This document shows, piece by piece, positions 27,687 to 35,955 of a stretch of 64,000 nt of DNA. Numbering within the stretch: the first letter of the stretch is position 1; each line of letters starts with the position of its first letter. The notes beneath the pieces were generated by a model that was not told the origin of the DNA, ran no database searches, and saw only the letters and a program-made list of their open reading frames with translations. Made by a program: the position numbers and the translations under genes. Source of the DNA: Aquibaculum arenosum (lineage in GTDB: Bacteria > Pseudomonadota > Alphaproteobacteria > Kiloniellales > DSM-21159); contig NZ_JARHUD010000010.1 in assembly GCF_029222965.1 (NCBI RefSeq), positions 1 to 64,000 of the forward strand, read 5' to 3'.

Positions 27687-28817
27687 TCAGCGTGGCGCCT
27701 CGCGAAACGCGATCCAGGAGACCGTCCCGCCGGCGAGACTGAGCAAGGTCATTGCGAGGAAACTGCCGCCCCCGAAGCCCTCATAGAGCCAGCCCGCGGC
27801 ATAGAGCATGCCGCCCATAGCCAGGCCTCCGGTCAGCGCCGCATTCAGGGTCTGGGCCGTGGCCGCCAGGCTTGGCGGCGTGTGCCGGCCGATGAGGTGC
27901 ATGACACCCAGATGCGCCGCGCCGAAAGTCAAACCGTGCAATGCCTGGGCCGGCAGGAGCAGCAGGGGATCGCTGGTGACCGCCAGCAGCGGCCAGCGCA
28001 GCAGCCCACCCGCAGCCGCCAAGAGCAGCAGCCCACGCGCGCCCAGGCGTCCCAAGCACCAGGGCGCAGCGGCAAAGAGCGCAATCTCAGCTAGGACGCC
28101 CAGGGTCCAGAGCCAGCCGATAAAGGTCTCTCCCAGGCCGGCGGCGCGCCAATGCAGGCTGGCGAAACCGTAAAGCAACGCGTGGCTGGACTGCAGCAGG
28201 GCGCTGGCCAGGATGATGGCCAGGAAACGCCGGTCGCGCAGCAGGTGGCCGAAGCCGCCGGGGGCGGAGGCTTCGCGCTGCGGCGGGCTGGGCAGGCTGC
28301 AGCCGGCAATCGCCACCAACAGCATCACAGCGATCAAGAGCCAAGGCAGCATGGCCAGGCCGACGATCCCCAACAACCAGCCGCCGCCCGTCGAACCCAG
28401 GATGAAGGCGAGCGAGCCCCAGAGCCGCACCCGGCCATAGTCGAAGCCGTAGCGGCGGCCGGCGGCCAGGGTTCGGCTGTCGGCCAGCGGAATGAGCGGC
28501 GTGAAGGCGGTGAAGGTCAGCGCCTGCAGCACCAGCAAAACCAGAAAGCCCTCGGCGAAGAGAAAACCGCCATAGCCGACGGCCGCAGCAGCGGCGAGCA
28601 GGGGCAGCAGCAACGCGCCGTAGCGCCAGCGATCCGCCGCCTGCCCCACGGCCGGCGTAGCCGCGATGCGAATCCAGGCCGCCAGTGCGAGCAGCAGTCC
28701 AATGCGCTCGGCCGAAAGACCCTTTTCCGCCAGCCAGAGCGGCCAGAAGGGCAGATAGAGCCCGAGCGCCAGAAAGACTGCGGCTTGCAGCGCGGCGAAG
28801 GGAAAAGCGGAACGCAC
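27687..28817 (-). CDS. MFS transporter, 3-phenylpropionate-permease-like
   Basis: A 376-residue major facilitator protein with 12 hydrophobic helices. The sequence WPLWLAEKGLSAERIG after the first helix, and TPLIPLADSRTL further on, are like the HcaT/MFS_1_like group, whose members transport aromatic acids or nucleosides, but substrate is unknown. The likely start is a GTG at 28815-28817; longer readings start at a rare TTG and give an N-terminus unlike the family. It diverges from the iron-type alcohol dehydrogenase over about 95 bp, so the two may share regulation. Confidence 0.82.
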   Translation of the reverse strand: MRSAFPFAALQAAVFLALGLYLPFWPLWLAEKGLSAERIGLLLALAAWIRIAATPAVGQAADRWRYGALLLPLLAAAAAVGYGGFLFAEGFLVLLVLQALTFTAFTPLIPLADSRTLAAGRRYGFDYGRVRLWGSLAFILGSTGGGWLLGIVGLAMLPWLLIAVMLLVAIAGCSLPSPPQREASAPGGFGHLLRDRRFLAIILASALLQSSHALLYGFASLHWRAAGLGETFIGWLWTLGVLAEIALFAAAPWCLGRLGARGLLLLAAAGGLLRWPLLAVTSDPLLLLPAQALHGLTFGAAHLGVMHLIGRHTPPSLAATAQTLNAALTGGLAMGGMLYAAGWLYEGFGGGSFLAMTLLSLAGGTVSWIAFREAPR

Positions 28818-28912
28818 GGTGATTGGCCCAGCCCTATTTTCTCGTGCCTCGAAAAGGCTGGCAGGATAAGACGAGGGGAAGCAAAGAAAAGGCAAGCTCA
28901 AGGGAGAAGCCG

Positions 28913-30076
28913 ATGGTTTCCACCATTCTGACCCCGCGCCAGATCGTGATCGGCGGCGGCGCCATCAAACAGACCGCCGGAGTGCTACAGGCCCTCGGCC
29001 TGTCCAAGCCCTTGGTGGTCAGCGACCCCCTGATGGTGAAGCTGGGCAAGGTGGAAGAGCTGACCTCCATCCTCGATGCAGCCGGGCTCAGCCACGGCCT
29101 CTTTTCCGATACCGTGCCCGACCCGACCGATACGGTGATCGAGATCGGCGTCGACGCAATCAAGGCCGGCGACTACGACTGCATGGTGGCGCTGGGCGGC
29201 GGCAGCCCCATGGACACGGCCAAGGCCATGTCGGTGCTCCACCGCGGCGGCGGCAAGATGCGCGACTACAAGGTGCCGCACCAGGTCAACGAGGTCGGCC
29301 TGCCGGTGGTCTGCATCCCCACCACCGCCGGCACCGGCTCTGAGGTCACGCGTTTCACCGTGATCACTGACACGGAAACCGACGAAAAGATGCTGATCAC
29401 CGGGCTGGGCTGTCTGCCGGCCGCGGCCATCGTCGACCACGAACTGACCTTCACCGTGCCCTTCCGCACCACGGCCGACACCGGCATCGACAGCCTGACA
29501 CACGCCATGGAGGCCTATGTCAGCCGCAAGGCCAACCTATACAGCGACAGCTTCGCCCGCTCGGCCATGGAGCGCATCTACGCCAACATCCGCAAGGCCT
29601 GCCGGGAACCGGACAACGCCGAAGCGCGCGAGCAGATGATGCTGGGTGCGCTGGAGGGCGGCATGGCCTTCTCCAATTCCTCAGTGGCGCTGGTCCACGG
29701 CATGAGCCGGCCCATCGGCGCCTTCTTCCATGTGCCGCACGGGCTTTCCAACGCCATGCTGCTGCCGGCCGTCACGGCCTTCTCGGCGCCGGCGGCACTG
29801 AAGCGCTATGCGGACTGCGCGCGCTTCATGGGCCTGGTGGATGAGAGCGTTGGCGACCAACTGGCGGTGAACCACCTGCTGGACGCTCTGGGCAGCCTCA
29901 ACGAGGAACTGGAGGTTCCCACCCCGGCGGATTACGGCATCGACGCCGAACGCTACGCCGAGGTGATCCCGACCATGGCGAAGCAGGCACTGGCCAGCGG
30001 GTCGCCGGGCAACAACCCGAAGGTCCCCGACGAAGAAGAGATCGCCGCCATCTACCGCGAGGTCTACGCCGGCTGA
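28913..30076 (+). CDS. Iron-containing alcohol dehydrogenase
   Basis: NAD(P)-dependent group III alcohol dehydrogenase, 387 residues. The glycine-rich nucleotide loop GGGSPMDTAKAM is near 98-109. Metal-ligand segments follow: an Asp near 190 in VDHELTF and histidines in DSLTHAMEAY and HGLSNAMLLP. Such enzymes oxidise or reduce small alcohols and aldehydes (for example 1,3-propanediol, lactaldehyde or short-chain alcohols); the substrate is not determined. An AGGGAGAAG ribosome binding site lies just before the ATG. It diverges from the MFS transporter and converges with gpsA. Confidence 0.93.
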   Translation: MVSTILTPRQIVIGGGAIKQTAGVLQALGLSKPLVVSDPLMVKLGKVEELTSILDAAGLSHGLFSDTVPDPTDTVIEIGVDAIKAGDYDCMVALGGGSPMDTAKAMSVLHRGGGKMRDYKVPHQVNEVGLPVVCIPTTAGTGSEVTRFTVITDTETDEKMLITGLGCLPAAAIVDHELTFTVPFRTTADTGIDSLTHAMEAYVSRKANLYSDSFARSAMERIYANIRKACREPDNAEAREQMMLGALEGGMAFSNSSVALVHGMSRPIGAFFHVPHGLSNAMLLPAVTAFSAPAALKRYADCARFMGLVDESVGDQLAVNHLLDALGSLNEELEVPTPADYGIDAERYAEVIPTMAKQALASGSPGNNPKVPDEEEIAAIYREVYAG

Positions 30077-30095
30077 GCGGCGACGCGCCAGCAGC

Positions 30096-30127
30096 CGGGA
30101 TCCGGCGTCACGATTCTTCGGATCCCG
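30096..30127. repeat. Inverted repeat between the alcohol dehydrogenase and gpsA genes
   Basis: CGGGATCC at 30096-30103 and GGATCCCG at 30120-30127 form a perfect 8-bp inverted repeat with a 16-base spacer, overlapping the last codons of gpsA. The genes converge here, so it could act as a terminator or pause site, but no U tract follows on either strand. Confidence 0.4.
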
Positions 30128-31247
30128 ATGTCCCGGAGTAAGGATCGCCGGCGGGATGGCGCAGTGCCACATGCGGCTCCAGCGCCCGGGACTCGCCCCG
30201 CAGCGGGCGGGTCAACAGGGCCTGGATGGCGCTCTCCACCGAGCGGCCCTGATGCAATATGGCGTCGACAGCCTCGCAGATTGGCATCTCGACGCCGAGC
30301 CGGCGCGCCAGTGCGGTGACGGAGCGCGCATTTTCGGCGCCTTCGACCACCGCCGTCTTGCCGGCCAGGGCCTCCTCCACGCTGCTACCTTGGCCCAGCG
30401 CCTTGCCGAAGGAGAAATTGCGCGACTGCTCGCTGGAGCAGGTCAGTGTCAGGTCGCCCATGCCGGCAAGGCCGCTCACCGTCTCCCGCCGCCCGCCCAG
30501 CGCCTCGGTTAAGCGTTTGATCTCGGCCAGGCCACGGGTGATCAGTGCCGCGCGCGGGTTAGAGCCCAGGCCTTGCCCTGCCGCGATCCCACAGGCGATG
30601 GCGATCACATTCTTAACCGCGCCACCCACTTCCACGCCGACGGGATCATCGGAGAGATAGGGACGGAAGTTCGGCGTTCCGAGCGTCAGCGCCACCTGCG
30701 CGGCCAGCCCCATGGGCATCCTTGCCGGATCGGCCATGGAGGCCTCATCTGCGGCAATGGTTACCGCCGTGGGCTGCCCCTCAGCCACCTCGGCAGCGAA
30801 GCTGGGCCCGGACAGCACCGCCCAGGGACGCCCTGGCATCTCCTCGCTGACGATCTGGCTCATCAGCGCTCCGGACTCTGCCTCGATGCCCTTGCTGCAG
30901 ATCACCACGGGAATGCGCGGTGCCAGCAGGGCCTCCACCTCGCGGGCCAGCGCGCGCAGGAACTGCGAGGGCACCACCAGGAGCACCAGGTCGGCGGCAG
31001 CCAGGGCCTCGCCCAGATCGCTGCTGACCGTAAGAGACTCGGGCAGTCGATGTTCCGAAAGGAAGGGATTGCAGCCGGTCGCGCGAATCGCCTCCACGGC
31101 CTCGGCCTCGCGCACCCACAAACTGGTGGCGCTGCCAGCCCGCTCCGCAGTGAGCGCCAGGGCCGTGCCCCAGGCGCCGCCGCCCACGACGGCCACCCGC
31201 CGAAACCTCGGCTGCTCAGCGTGCCCATCTTGTTCTGCTCGTCTCAC
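30108..31247 (-). CDS. gpsA: NAD(P)H-dependent glycerol-3-phosphate dehydrogenase
   Basis: Cytosolic enzyme that reduces dihydroxyacetone phosphate to sn-glycerol-3-phosphate for phospholipid synthesis. The protein is 379 residues, somewhat longer than the usual 330-340 because of an N-terminal extension and a C-terminal tail. The Rossmann motif GGGAWGTALAL is at 22-32, and the conserved catalytic block VGGAVKNVIAIACGIAAG, with its lysine, is present. The GTG at 31245-31247 follows an AGG-type ribosome binding site. The CDP-alcohol phosphatidyltransferase elsewhere in the window draws on its product. Confidence 0.95.
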   Translation of the reverse strand: MRRAEQDGHAEQPRFRRVAVVGGGAWGTALALTAERAGSATSLWVREAEAVEAIRATGCNPFLSEHRLPESLTVSSDLGEALAAADLVLLVVPSQFLRALAREVEALLAPRIPVVICSKGIEAESGALMSQIVSEEMPGRPWAVLSGPSFAAEVAEGQPTAVTIAADEASMADPARMPMGLAAQVALTLGTPNFRPYLSDDPVGVEVGGAVKNVIAIACGIAAGQGLGSNPRAALITRGLAEIKRLTEALGGRRETVSGLAGMGDLTLTCSSEQSRNFSFGKALGQGSSVEEALAGKTAVVEGAENARSVTALARRLGVEMPICEAVDAILHQGRSVESAIQALLTRPLRGESRALEPHVALRHPAGDPYSGTSGSEES

Positions 31248-31344
31248 CTGAACCTCCCGCCCTGCCTGCCTAGATGTTCTTCAAGACGATGGCGGCGGCT
31301 TGCCCCTTTTGTTGTCTCAGCAGGACTCGGGCGTTGCGCGCTTC

Positions 31345-31626
31345 TCAGCGGCGCGGGCGCCCCGGTGCCCCGCCTTCGCGCCGTTCCCGGCGCGGCCGCC
31401 CCTCACCGTCCCGCTGACGCTGCTCGCGCCGCGACGGCTCCGGAGGACGGGAAAGCTCTTCCTTGAGGTCGGCGATGCGCTTGTCCATCGCCTGGCGCAG
31501 GGCCGGCGCGGCATGCTGCTTCAGGGCAGCACGCTGCTGCTCCAGCTCCGCAAGCTGGCGCTGCTTCTCCTCCCGGGTCCGCTTGATCGGACGGTTGTCG
31601 GAAAGCTGGCCTTCGTAGCTGCGCAT
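31345..31626 (-). CDS. Small Arg/Glu-rich coiled-coil protein of unknown function
   Basis: A 93-residue protein that I do not recognise. Residues 20-65 form a charged helix with Glu, Gln and Lys at coiled-coil spacing (TREEKQRQLAELEQQRAAL). From about 68 onward the sequence is Pro/Arg/Gly-rich, ending in RPRR, likely a disordered nucleic-acid- or membrane-binding tail. It carries no signal peptide and no known domain. The ATG at 31624-31626 has GGGAACC as a weak ribosome binding site. It lies between gpsA and the toxin-antitoxin pair on the same strand, with about 100 bp and 130 bp gaps. Confidence 0.65.
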   Translation of the reverse strand: MRSYEGQLSDNRPIKRTREEKQRQLAELEQQRAALKQHAAPALRQAMDKRIADLKEELSRPPEPSRREQRQRDGEGRPRRERREGGAPGRPRR

Positions 31627-31757
31627 GACGATTGGTTCCCTGTGATAAAGCGGCTCCAGACACATTGAGCCGAAGCGAAGCGCCGGACCCTAGTCAGAGC
31701 ACCGAGTCCCGTCAATTGAATGAAAGGGATGCTTCGCCGAGAAGTTCCACGGGCTGC

Positions 31758-32327
31758 TCAGATCAGGGAGGAGAATGGCTGGATTGCGTCAACTGTGGCG
31801 GCCAGCCCCTGCGCGCGCAGCGTGTCAAGATACTCCTGCGCAGATTTCGACGGGTTCCTGAGGCGAAGACGGACCGTTTGCAGTGCACCGAGAAAGGCAG
31901 ACTGTGACCGGCGAAACTGTTGGGTCAGAAACAGGTCGGGATGATGTGCAACAATGCCCCACGCTTGCAGTGGATCAGCCGGGAAGTCTTTGAGGTTTGC
32001 AGTGACTATGATGTCAGCCTTGCCTTTGATAGCCGCCGCGAGGATATGTCGGTCATTGGGGTCCGGCAGGACCAGCGTTTCGATCAAGTGCTCGTACCCG
32101 GACACCAGCGCATCGCGGGTGTGGGCGTCCATCAAATCCCGCGTGCGCTCCAAGCGGTCTCGCGTGAGGTCGGAGCGGCTCCGCAACAGCGCGCGAATCC
32201 ACTCTTCGTGTACTGCCGCAGACCATTTGGCCCGATAAAGATCGGAGACCGCGAGTTCCAAGAGAAGGTCGCGCAGCGGCGCCGGATAAAGGACTGAGGC
32301 ATCGAGAAAGGCAACGGTGTGCCTCAA
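31758..32327 (-). CDS. PIN-domain toxin (VapC-like ribonuclease)
   Basis: A 189-residue PIN-fold protein, probable endoribonuclease toxin. The acidic site is visible: Asp9 in FLDASVLYP, Glu41/Glu42 in VHEEWIRAL, Asp89/Asp92 in PDPNDRHILAAAI, and Asn111/Asp114 in TANLKDFP. This DASVLYP-type subgroup has a C-terminal extension beyond the usual 130 residues. The start appears to be TTG at 32325-32327, 3 bp after the antitoxin stop, which suggests translational coupling. The companion gene encodes an excisionase-type HTH antitoxin. RNA target unknown. Confidence 0.85.
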   Translation of the reverse strand: MRHTVAFLDASVLYPAPLRDLLLELAVSDLYRAKWSAAVHEEWIRALLRSRSDLTRDRLERTRDLMDAHTRDALVSGYEHLIETLVLPDPNDRHILAAAIKGKADIIVTANLKDFPADPLQAWGIVAHHPDLFLTQQFRRSQSAFLGALQTVRLRLRNPSKSAQEYLDTLRAQGLAATVDAIQPFSSLI

Positions 32328-32330
32328 AAC

Positions 32331-32786
32331 TCAGTAGCCCATGTCCAGTTCCTGGGCCTCTGCCGCGAGCGCATTGAGTACCTTGCGGCGATCAGCATCG
32401 ATCGCCTCCTTGTAGCGCATGACGTCATCGAAGCGGACGCGTCGATGCGTGCCCACTTTGCGAAAGGGAATCTTCCTCTCTTCGAGGAGTTGGACTAGGA
32501 ACGGCCGCGACACGTGCAATAGCTCTGCCGCCTGCTGCGTCGTGAGTTCAGCGTCGTGGTGCATGACGGACACGGGTCGGCCCGAAGCCATGCTTTCAAG
32601 GATTTCGGCCAGGAGCTTTACGGCCTCGGCCGGCAGTTCAATCGTGCTCTCCTGGGCTGCGTACCCCGCTCGCAAAGTCAAGGTTTCCCCTGGTTGGATG
32701 ACCCGAGCCAAGCGCTGCAGCGAATCACGGGCGAGATCCGCCTCCCCCCGGGAGGAAGCCGCATTGGGCATCGCTTCGGCAACCAT
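32331..32786 (-). CDS. Excisionase-family HTH antitoxin
   Basis: A 151-residue protein. The C-terminal half (about 81-128) is an excisionase/MerR-like winged helix-turn-helix with LTTQQAAELLHVSRPFLVQLLE, then KIPFRKVGTHRRVRFDDVMRY. The N-terminal half is acidic and helical and may wrap the toxin. The ATG at 32784-32786 has a strong AAAGGAGAG ribosome binding site, much better than the upstream start. It precedes the PIN toxin with only 3 bp between them, the expected antitoxin-first order. It probably represses the pair. Confidence 0.85.
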   Translation of the reverse strand: MVAEAMPNAASSRGEADLARDSLQRLARVIQPGETLTLRAGYAAQESTIELPAEAVKLLAEILESMASGRPVSVMHHDAELTTQQAAELLHVSRPFLVQLLEERKIPFRKVGTHRRVRFDDVMRYKEAIDADRRKVLNALAAEAQELDMGY

Positions 32787-32942
32787 GAACGCTCTCCTTT
32801 CGATCCGCATTCAAGCTACCGCTCCTTCCGCTCAAACGCAATATTCGAAACGAAAGAACCCACCAAAATGCCCGTGCAGATCGCCGCTACATCGGGCAGA
32901 GGCTGCTAGCTGACCAAACCTCGATTTTAGGCTAACGCGCCA

Positions 32943-34289
32943 TCACTCTTGCGAAAGCAAGCCCTCCACCGCGGCCGCCTGGCGCAGCAGATCGGCATCA
33001 TTGCCGTTGCGTCCCATCAGCATCAGGCCGACCGGCAGGCTCCCTGGGGGATGACAGGGCAGGCTGATCCCGCAGAGGTCGAGCATGTTGCCCACGGTCG
33101 GGTTGCGCAGGATCAGCAGATTGAGGCGGGTGTATGCCTCATCGCTCTCCAGACTGTCGATGCGCGGTGCCACAATCGGGACGGTGGGCGTCAACAGGGC
33201 GTCCCAGTCGCGCAGGCGCCGCTCGGCCGCCTGGATTAAGGCCCGGCGCCCCTCAAGCAGGTCGATATAGTCCGCCGCGGTCATGGCCGCGCCCCGCTCG
33301 ATCCGGCTGCGCACACGCGGATCATAGCGCTCCCCGGCTCGCCCCAGGAGTTCGCGGTGCCAGTGCCAGGATTCCGCGGCCGGAAAACCGCCCTTGGCGC
33401 CCAGTGCCGGCAGCTCGTCCAGTTCCGGGAAGTCGATTTCCTCAATGGTCACGCCGGCGGACGAGAGTCGTGTGAGTGCAGACGAGAAGGCCGCGGCCAC
33501 AGTCTCGTCCATCTCCTCCAGCATGTAGTGGCGCGGCAGGGCGAAACGCAGACTGCGGAGCGGACGCGCCGTCAGCTCCGGCGGGCGCTCCCCGGCCATG
33601 ATTGCATCCAGCAGCGCGCAGCAGGCGACGCTGGGCGCCAGCGGCCCGATGGAATCGAGACTGGCGGCAAGCGGCAGCGCGCCCTCCAGGGGCACCCGGC
33701 GCGCCGTTGGCTTGAAGCCGACGAGACCGCAGAGCGCCGAGGGAATGCGAACCGAGCCGCCGGTATCGCTGCCGATGGCCGCGACCGCCATGCCATCGGT
33801 CACCGAAACCGCCGCGCCCGAAGAAGAGCCACCGGGAATGCGGCTGCGGTCGACGGGATTGCCGGGCGTACCATAGTGCGGGTTGAGCCCGAGGCCGGAA
33901 TAGGCGAACTCGGTCATGTTCGTGCGGCCCACCAGCACCGCGCCCGCAGCACGCAGGCGGGCGATTGCCGGCGCGTCCTGCTGCGCCGGCGGCGCATTGT
34001 CGAGGGCCTGCGAACCGGCACGGGTCACCTCGCCCGCCACGTCGAAGAGGTCCTTGATCGATATGGGAATTCCGGCCAACGGTCCGGCGGCGGCACCAGC
34101 GGCGCGCAAGGTGTCGGCCGTCTCGGCCTGGGCCAGGACCTTGTCACGATCCAGACTGACGAAAGCCCGTGCGCCCTCCCCTTGCGGATCGGCAAAGCGC
34201 TCCAGCGCCTCTTCGGCCAGCGCCCGGGCGCTGATTTCGCCCCGTTTCAGGCGCTCCGATACCGCCGCGATTCGTCCCAGGCCCTGCAT
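32943..34289 (-). CDS. Amidase signature family amidase
   Basis: A 448-residue amidase of the GatA/signature family. The Ser-Ser-Lys triad is indicated by Lys in PISIKDLFDV, the GGSSSG block, and the catalytic Ser in SDTGGSVRIPSALCGLVGFKPT. The protein has no GatB/GatC partners nearby, so it is a stand-alone amidase, hydrolysing an unknown amide, rather than a tRNA amidotransferase subunit. The ATG at 34287-34289 with GGGGG upstream is a reasonable start. It diverges from meaB by 78 bp. Confidence 0.9.
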   Translation of the reverse strand: MQGLGRIAAVSERLKRGEISARALAEEALERFADPQGEGARAFVSLDRDKVLAQAETADTLRAAGAAAGPLAGIPISIKDLFDVAGEVTRAGSQALDNAPPAQQDAPAIARLRAAGAVLVGRTNMTEFAYSGLGLNPHYGTPGNPVDRSRIPGGSSSGAAVSVTDGMAVAAIGSDTGGSVRIPSALCGLVGFKPTARRVPLEGALPLAASLDSIGPLAPSVACCALLDAIMAGERPPELTARPLRSLRFALPRHYMLEEMDETVAAAFSSALTRLSSAGVTIEEIDFPELDELPALGAKGGFPAAESWHWHRELLGRAGERYDPRVRSRIERGAAMTAADYIDLLEGRRALIQAAERRLRDWDALLTPTVPIVAPRIDSLESDEAYTRLNLLILRNPTVGNMLDLCGISLPCHPPGSLPVGLMLMGRNGNDADLLRQAAAVEGLLSQE

Positions 34290-34367
34290 GACACGCCCCC
34301 TTTTCTCGCTCGATTCTGCAGGCAAGAGGTTTGCCTCTTTTCCAGGGCTCTGTCACCTTCCGGACCC

Positions 34368-35324
34368 ATGGACACGACGGAATTGGACAGGCTGCGAAGC
34401 GAGGGCAAGGCGGGGCTCGCCCGGGCGCTCGCGCGCATCGAGCGCCGGCCGCAGGCACCAGACGTTCTGGCCCTGCTCGATGCGGCCTGGCACCGGCCGC
34501 AAGGCCATATCCTGGGCATGACCGGCCCGCCCGGTGTCGGCAAATCCACGCTGACCGGCGCCCTGCTGCGGCGCGCGCGTGCCCAAGACAAAAGCGTCGC
34601 TGTGATCGCCGTCGATCCCTCCTCCAGGCGCTCCGGCGGCGCGCTGCTGGGCGACCGTGTGCGGCTCCTCGCAAATCCGGAGGACCCGCAGCTCTTTGTG
34701 CGCTCCATGGCGGCACGGGATCGACTGGGCGGCCTGGCCAGCCTCACCTGGAGCGCCGCGATCCTGATGCGCGCGCTCTTCGATGAGGTCATCGTGGAGA
34801 CGGTGGGGGTCGGGCAGTCGGAAACCGACGTAGCCGGTCTGGCCGACAGCGTGCTTTTTTGCGTGCAGCCCGGCAGCGGTGACTCGCTGCAGTTCATGAA
34901 GGCGGGGATCATGGAAATCCCTGACGTGGCGGCCGTGACCAAGGCCGATAGCGGCCCCGCGGCGCGCCGGGCGCTGGAAGACCTGCGCGGCGCCTTGTCT
35001 CTGGTCGAGAGCGAAGACCACTGGCCGGTGCCCTGTCTGGCTTGCTCGGCGGAAACGGGCGAAGGCCTGGAGGAACTGGAAGCGGCCCTGCGGAGCCACC
35101 GGGACTGGCTGGAGGGCGATCAACGCCTCGCCTGCAAGCGCGAGGCACAGGCGGAGGCCTGGTTGCGCAGTGGGCTTTTGGAAGACTTCGGCCGGCGTGG
35201 CTATGCCCGCGTTGCCGACTTTTTGGGACAAACCGAGGGATCGCCCTTTCGTCGCCGCACCGCCTGCGAAGCCGCCTTGACGCAGGAAGCGGCAGCGCCG
35301 AACCAGGCTACAGCGGCGGGTTGA
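34368..35324 (+). CDS. meaB: MeaB/ArgK-type G3E GTPase (methylmalonyl-CoA mutase chaperone)
   Basis: P-loop GTPase, 318 residues, that protects and reactivates the adenosylcobalamin-dependent methylmalonyl-CoA mutase by gating cofactor loading. Walker A GPPGVGKST is at 53-61, the AVDPSS switch I region at 81-86, an ETVGVGQSE switch II near 144-152 and the base-specifying TKAD near 192-195. Older databases call it ArgK, but kinase activity is not supported. No mutase gene is present in this window; methylmalonyl-CoA epimerase (46285-46689) is 11 kb away. Its 3' end overlaps purN tail-to-tail by 17 bp. Confidence 0.93.
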   Translation: MDTTELDRLRSEGKAGLARALARIERRPQAPDVLALLDAAWHRPQGHILGMTGPPGVGKSTLTGALLRRARAQDKSVAVIAVDPSSRRSGGALLGDRVRLLANPEDPQLFVRSMAARDRLGGLASLTWSAAILMRALFDEVIVETVGVGQSETDVAGLADSVLFCVQPGSGDSLQFMKAGIMEIPDVAAVTKADSGPAARRALEDLRGALSLVESEDHWPVPCLACSAETGEGLEELEAALRSHRDWLEGDQRLACKREAQAEAWLRSGLLEDFGRRGYARVADFLGQTEGSPFRRRTACEAALTQEAAAPNQATAAG

Positions 35325-35955
35325 TCAGCAGGGCATCGTCCCTGCCGCCATCCACGCGCACCCGCTCCCCCTCAAGCGTCAGGCGGCCCTCGGCCAGCAG
35401 GCGCAGGCAGTGCGGATAGAGCCGATGTTCAGCCTCCAGCACCCGCGCGGCCAGACGATCCGGATCGTCGCCGGCCAGCACCGGCACCGCCGCCTGGCCA
35501 ATGATCGGCCCGCTGTCCACCTCGGTGCGCACGTAGTGCACGCTGCAGCCATGCAGCTTCACGCCGGCGGCAAGCGCCCGAGCATGGGTGTCCAGGCCGG
35601 GAAAGGCCGGCAGCAGCGAGGGGTGGATGTTGATCAAGCGATCTCGCCAATGATCCACGAACCAGGGCGTGACGATGCGCATGAAACCGGCCTGACACAC
35701 CAGGTCCACGCCCGCAGCTTCCAGCGTTTCGGTCAGCGCTCGTTCAAAGGCTTCGCGCGAGGGGTAGGCCCGGTGCGATATGGTTTCTCCCGGCACGCCG
35801 GCTGCTGCGGCGCGCTGCAGCGCCTGGACGCCGGCGATGTTGGAGAGCACCAGGACGATCTCGGCCGGAAAGGCAGGGTCGGCGGCCGCATCAAGCAGGG
35901 CCTGCAGGTTGCTGCCGCGGCCGGATACCAGGACACCGACGCGCAGCCGCGTCAC
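35308..35955 (-). CDS. purN: Phosphoribosylglycinamide formyltransferase
   Basis: Third step of purine synthesis: transfers a formyl group from 10-formyl-THF to GAR; 215 residues. The signature [10 protein letters not shown] is at 11-20 and the catalytic region [12 protein letters not shown] is near 109-120, with a conserved Asp in the later [10 protein letters not shown] block. The GTG start at 35953-35955 overlaps the purM stop (GTGA), as in many purM-purN pairs. The 3' end overlaps meaB by 17 bp on the opposite strand. Confidence 0.96.
   Translation of the reverse strand: MTRLRVGVLVSGRGSNLQALLDAAADPAFPAEIVLVLSNIAGVQALQRAAAAGVPGETISHRAYPSREAFERALTETLEAAGVDLVCQAGFMRIVTPWFVDHWRDRLINIHPSLLPAFPGLDTHARALAAGVKLHGCSVHYVRTEVDSGPIIGQAAVPVLAGDDPDRLAARVLEAEHRLYPHCLRLLAEGRLTLEGERVRVDGGRDDALLINPPL

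Noticed and set aside
30096-30127. Inverted repeat as a bidirectional terminator
   Set aside because: No U tract on either strand and it overlaps the end of gpsA; kept only as a repeat.
33357-34367. Upstream extension of the meaB frame
   Set aside because: It is antisense to the amidase gene, and the ATG at 34368 gives a normal MeaB N-terminus.
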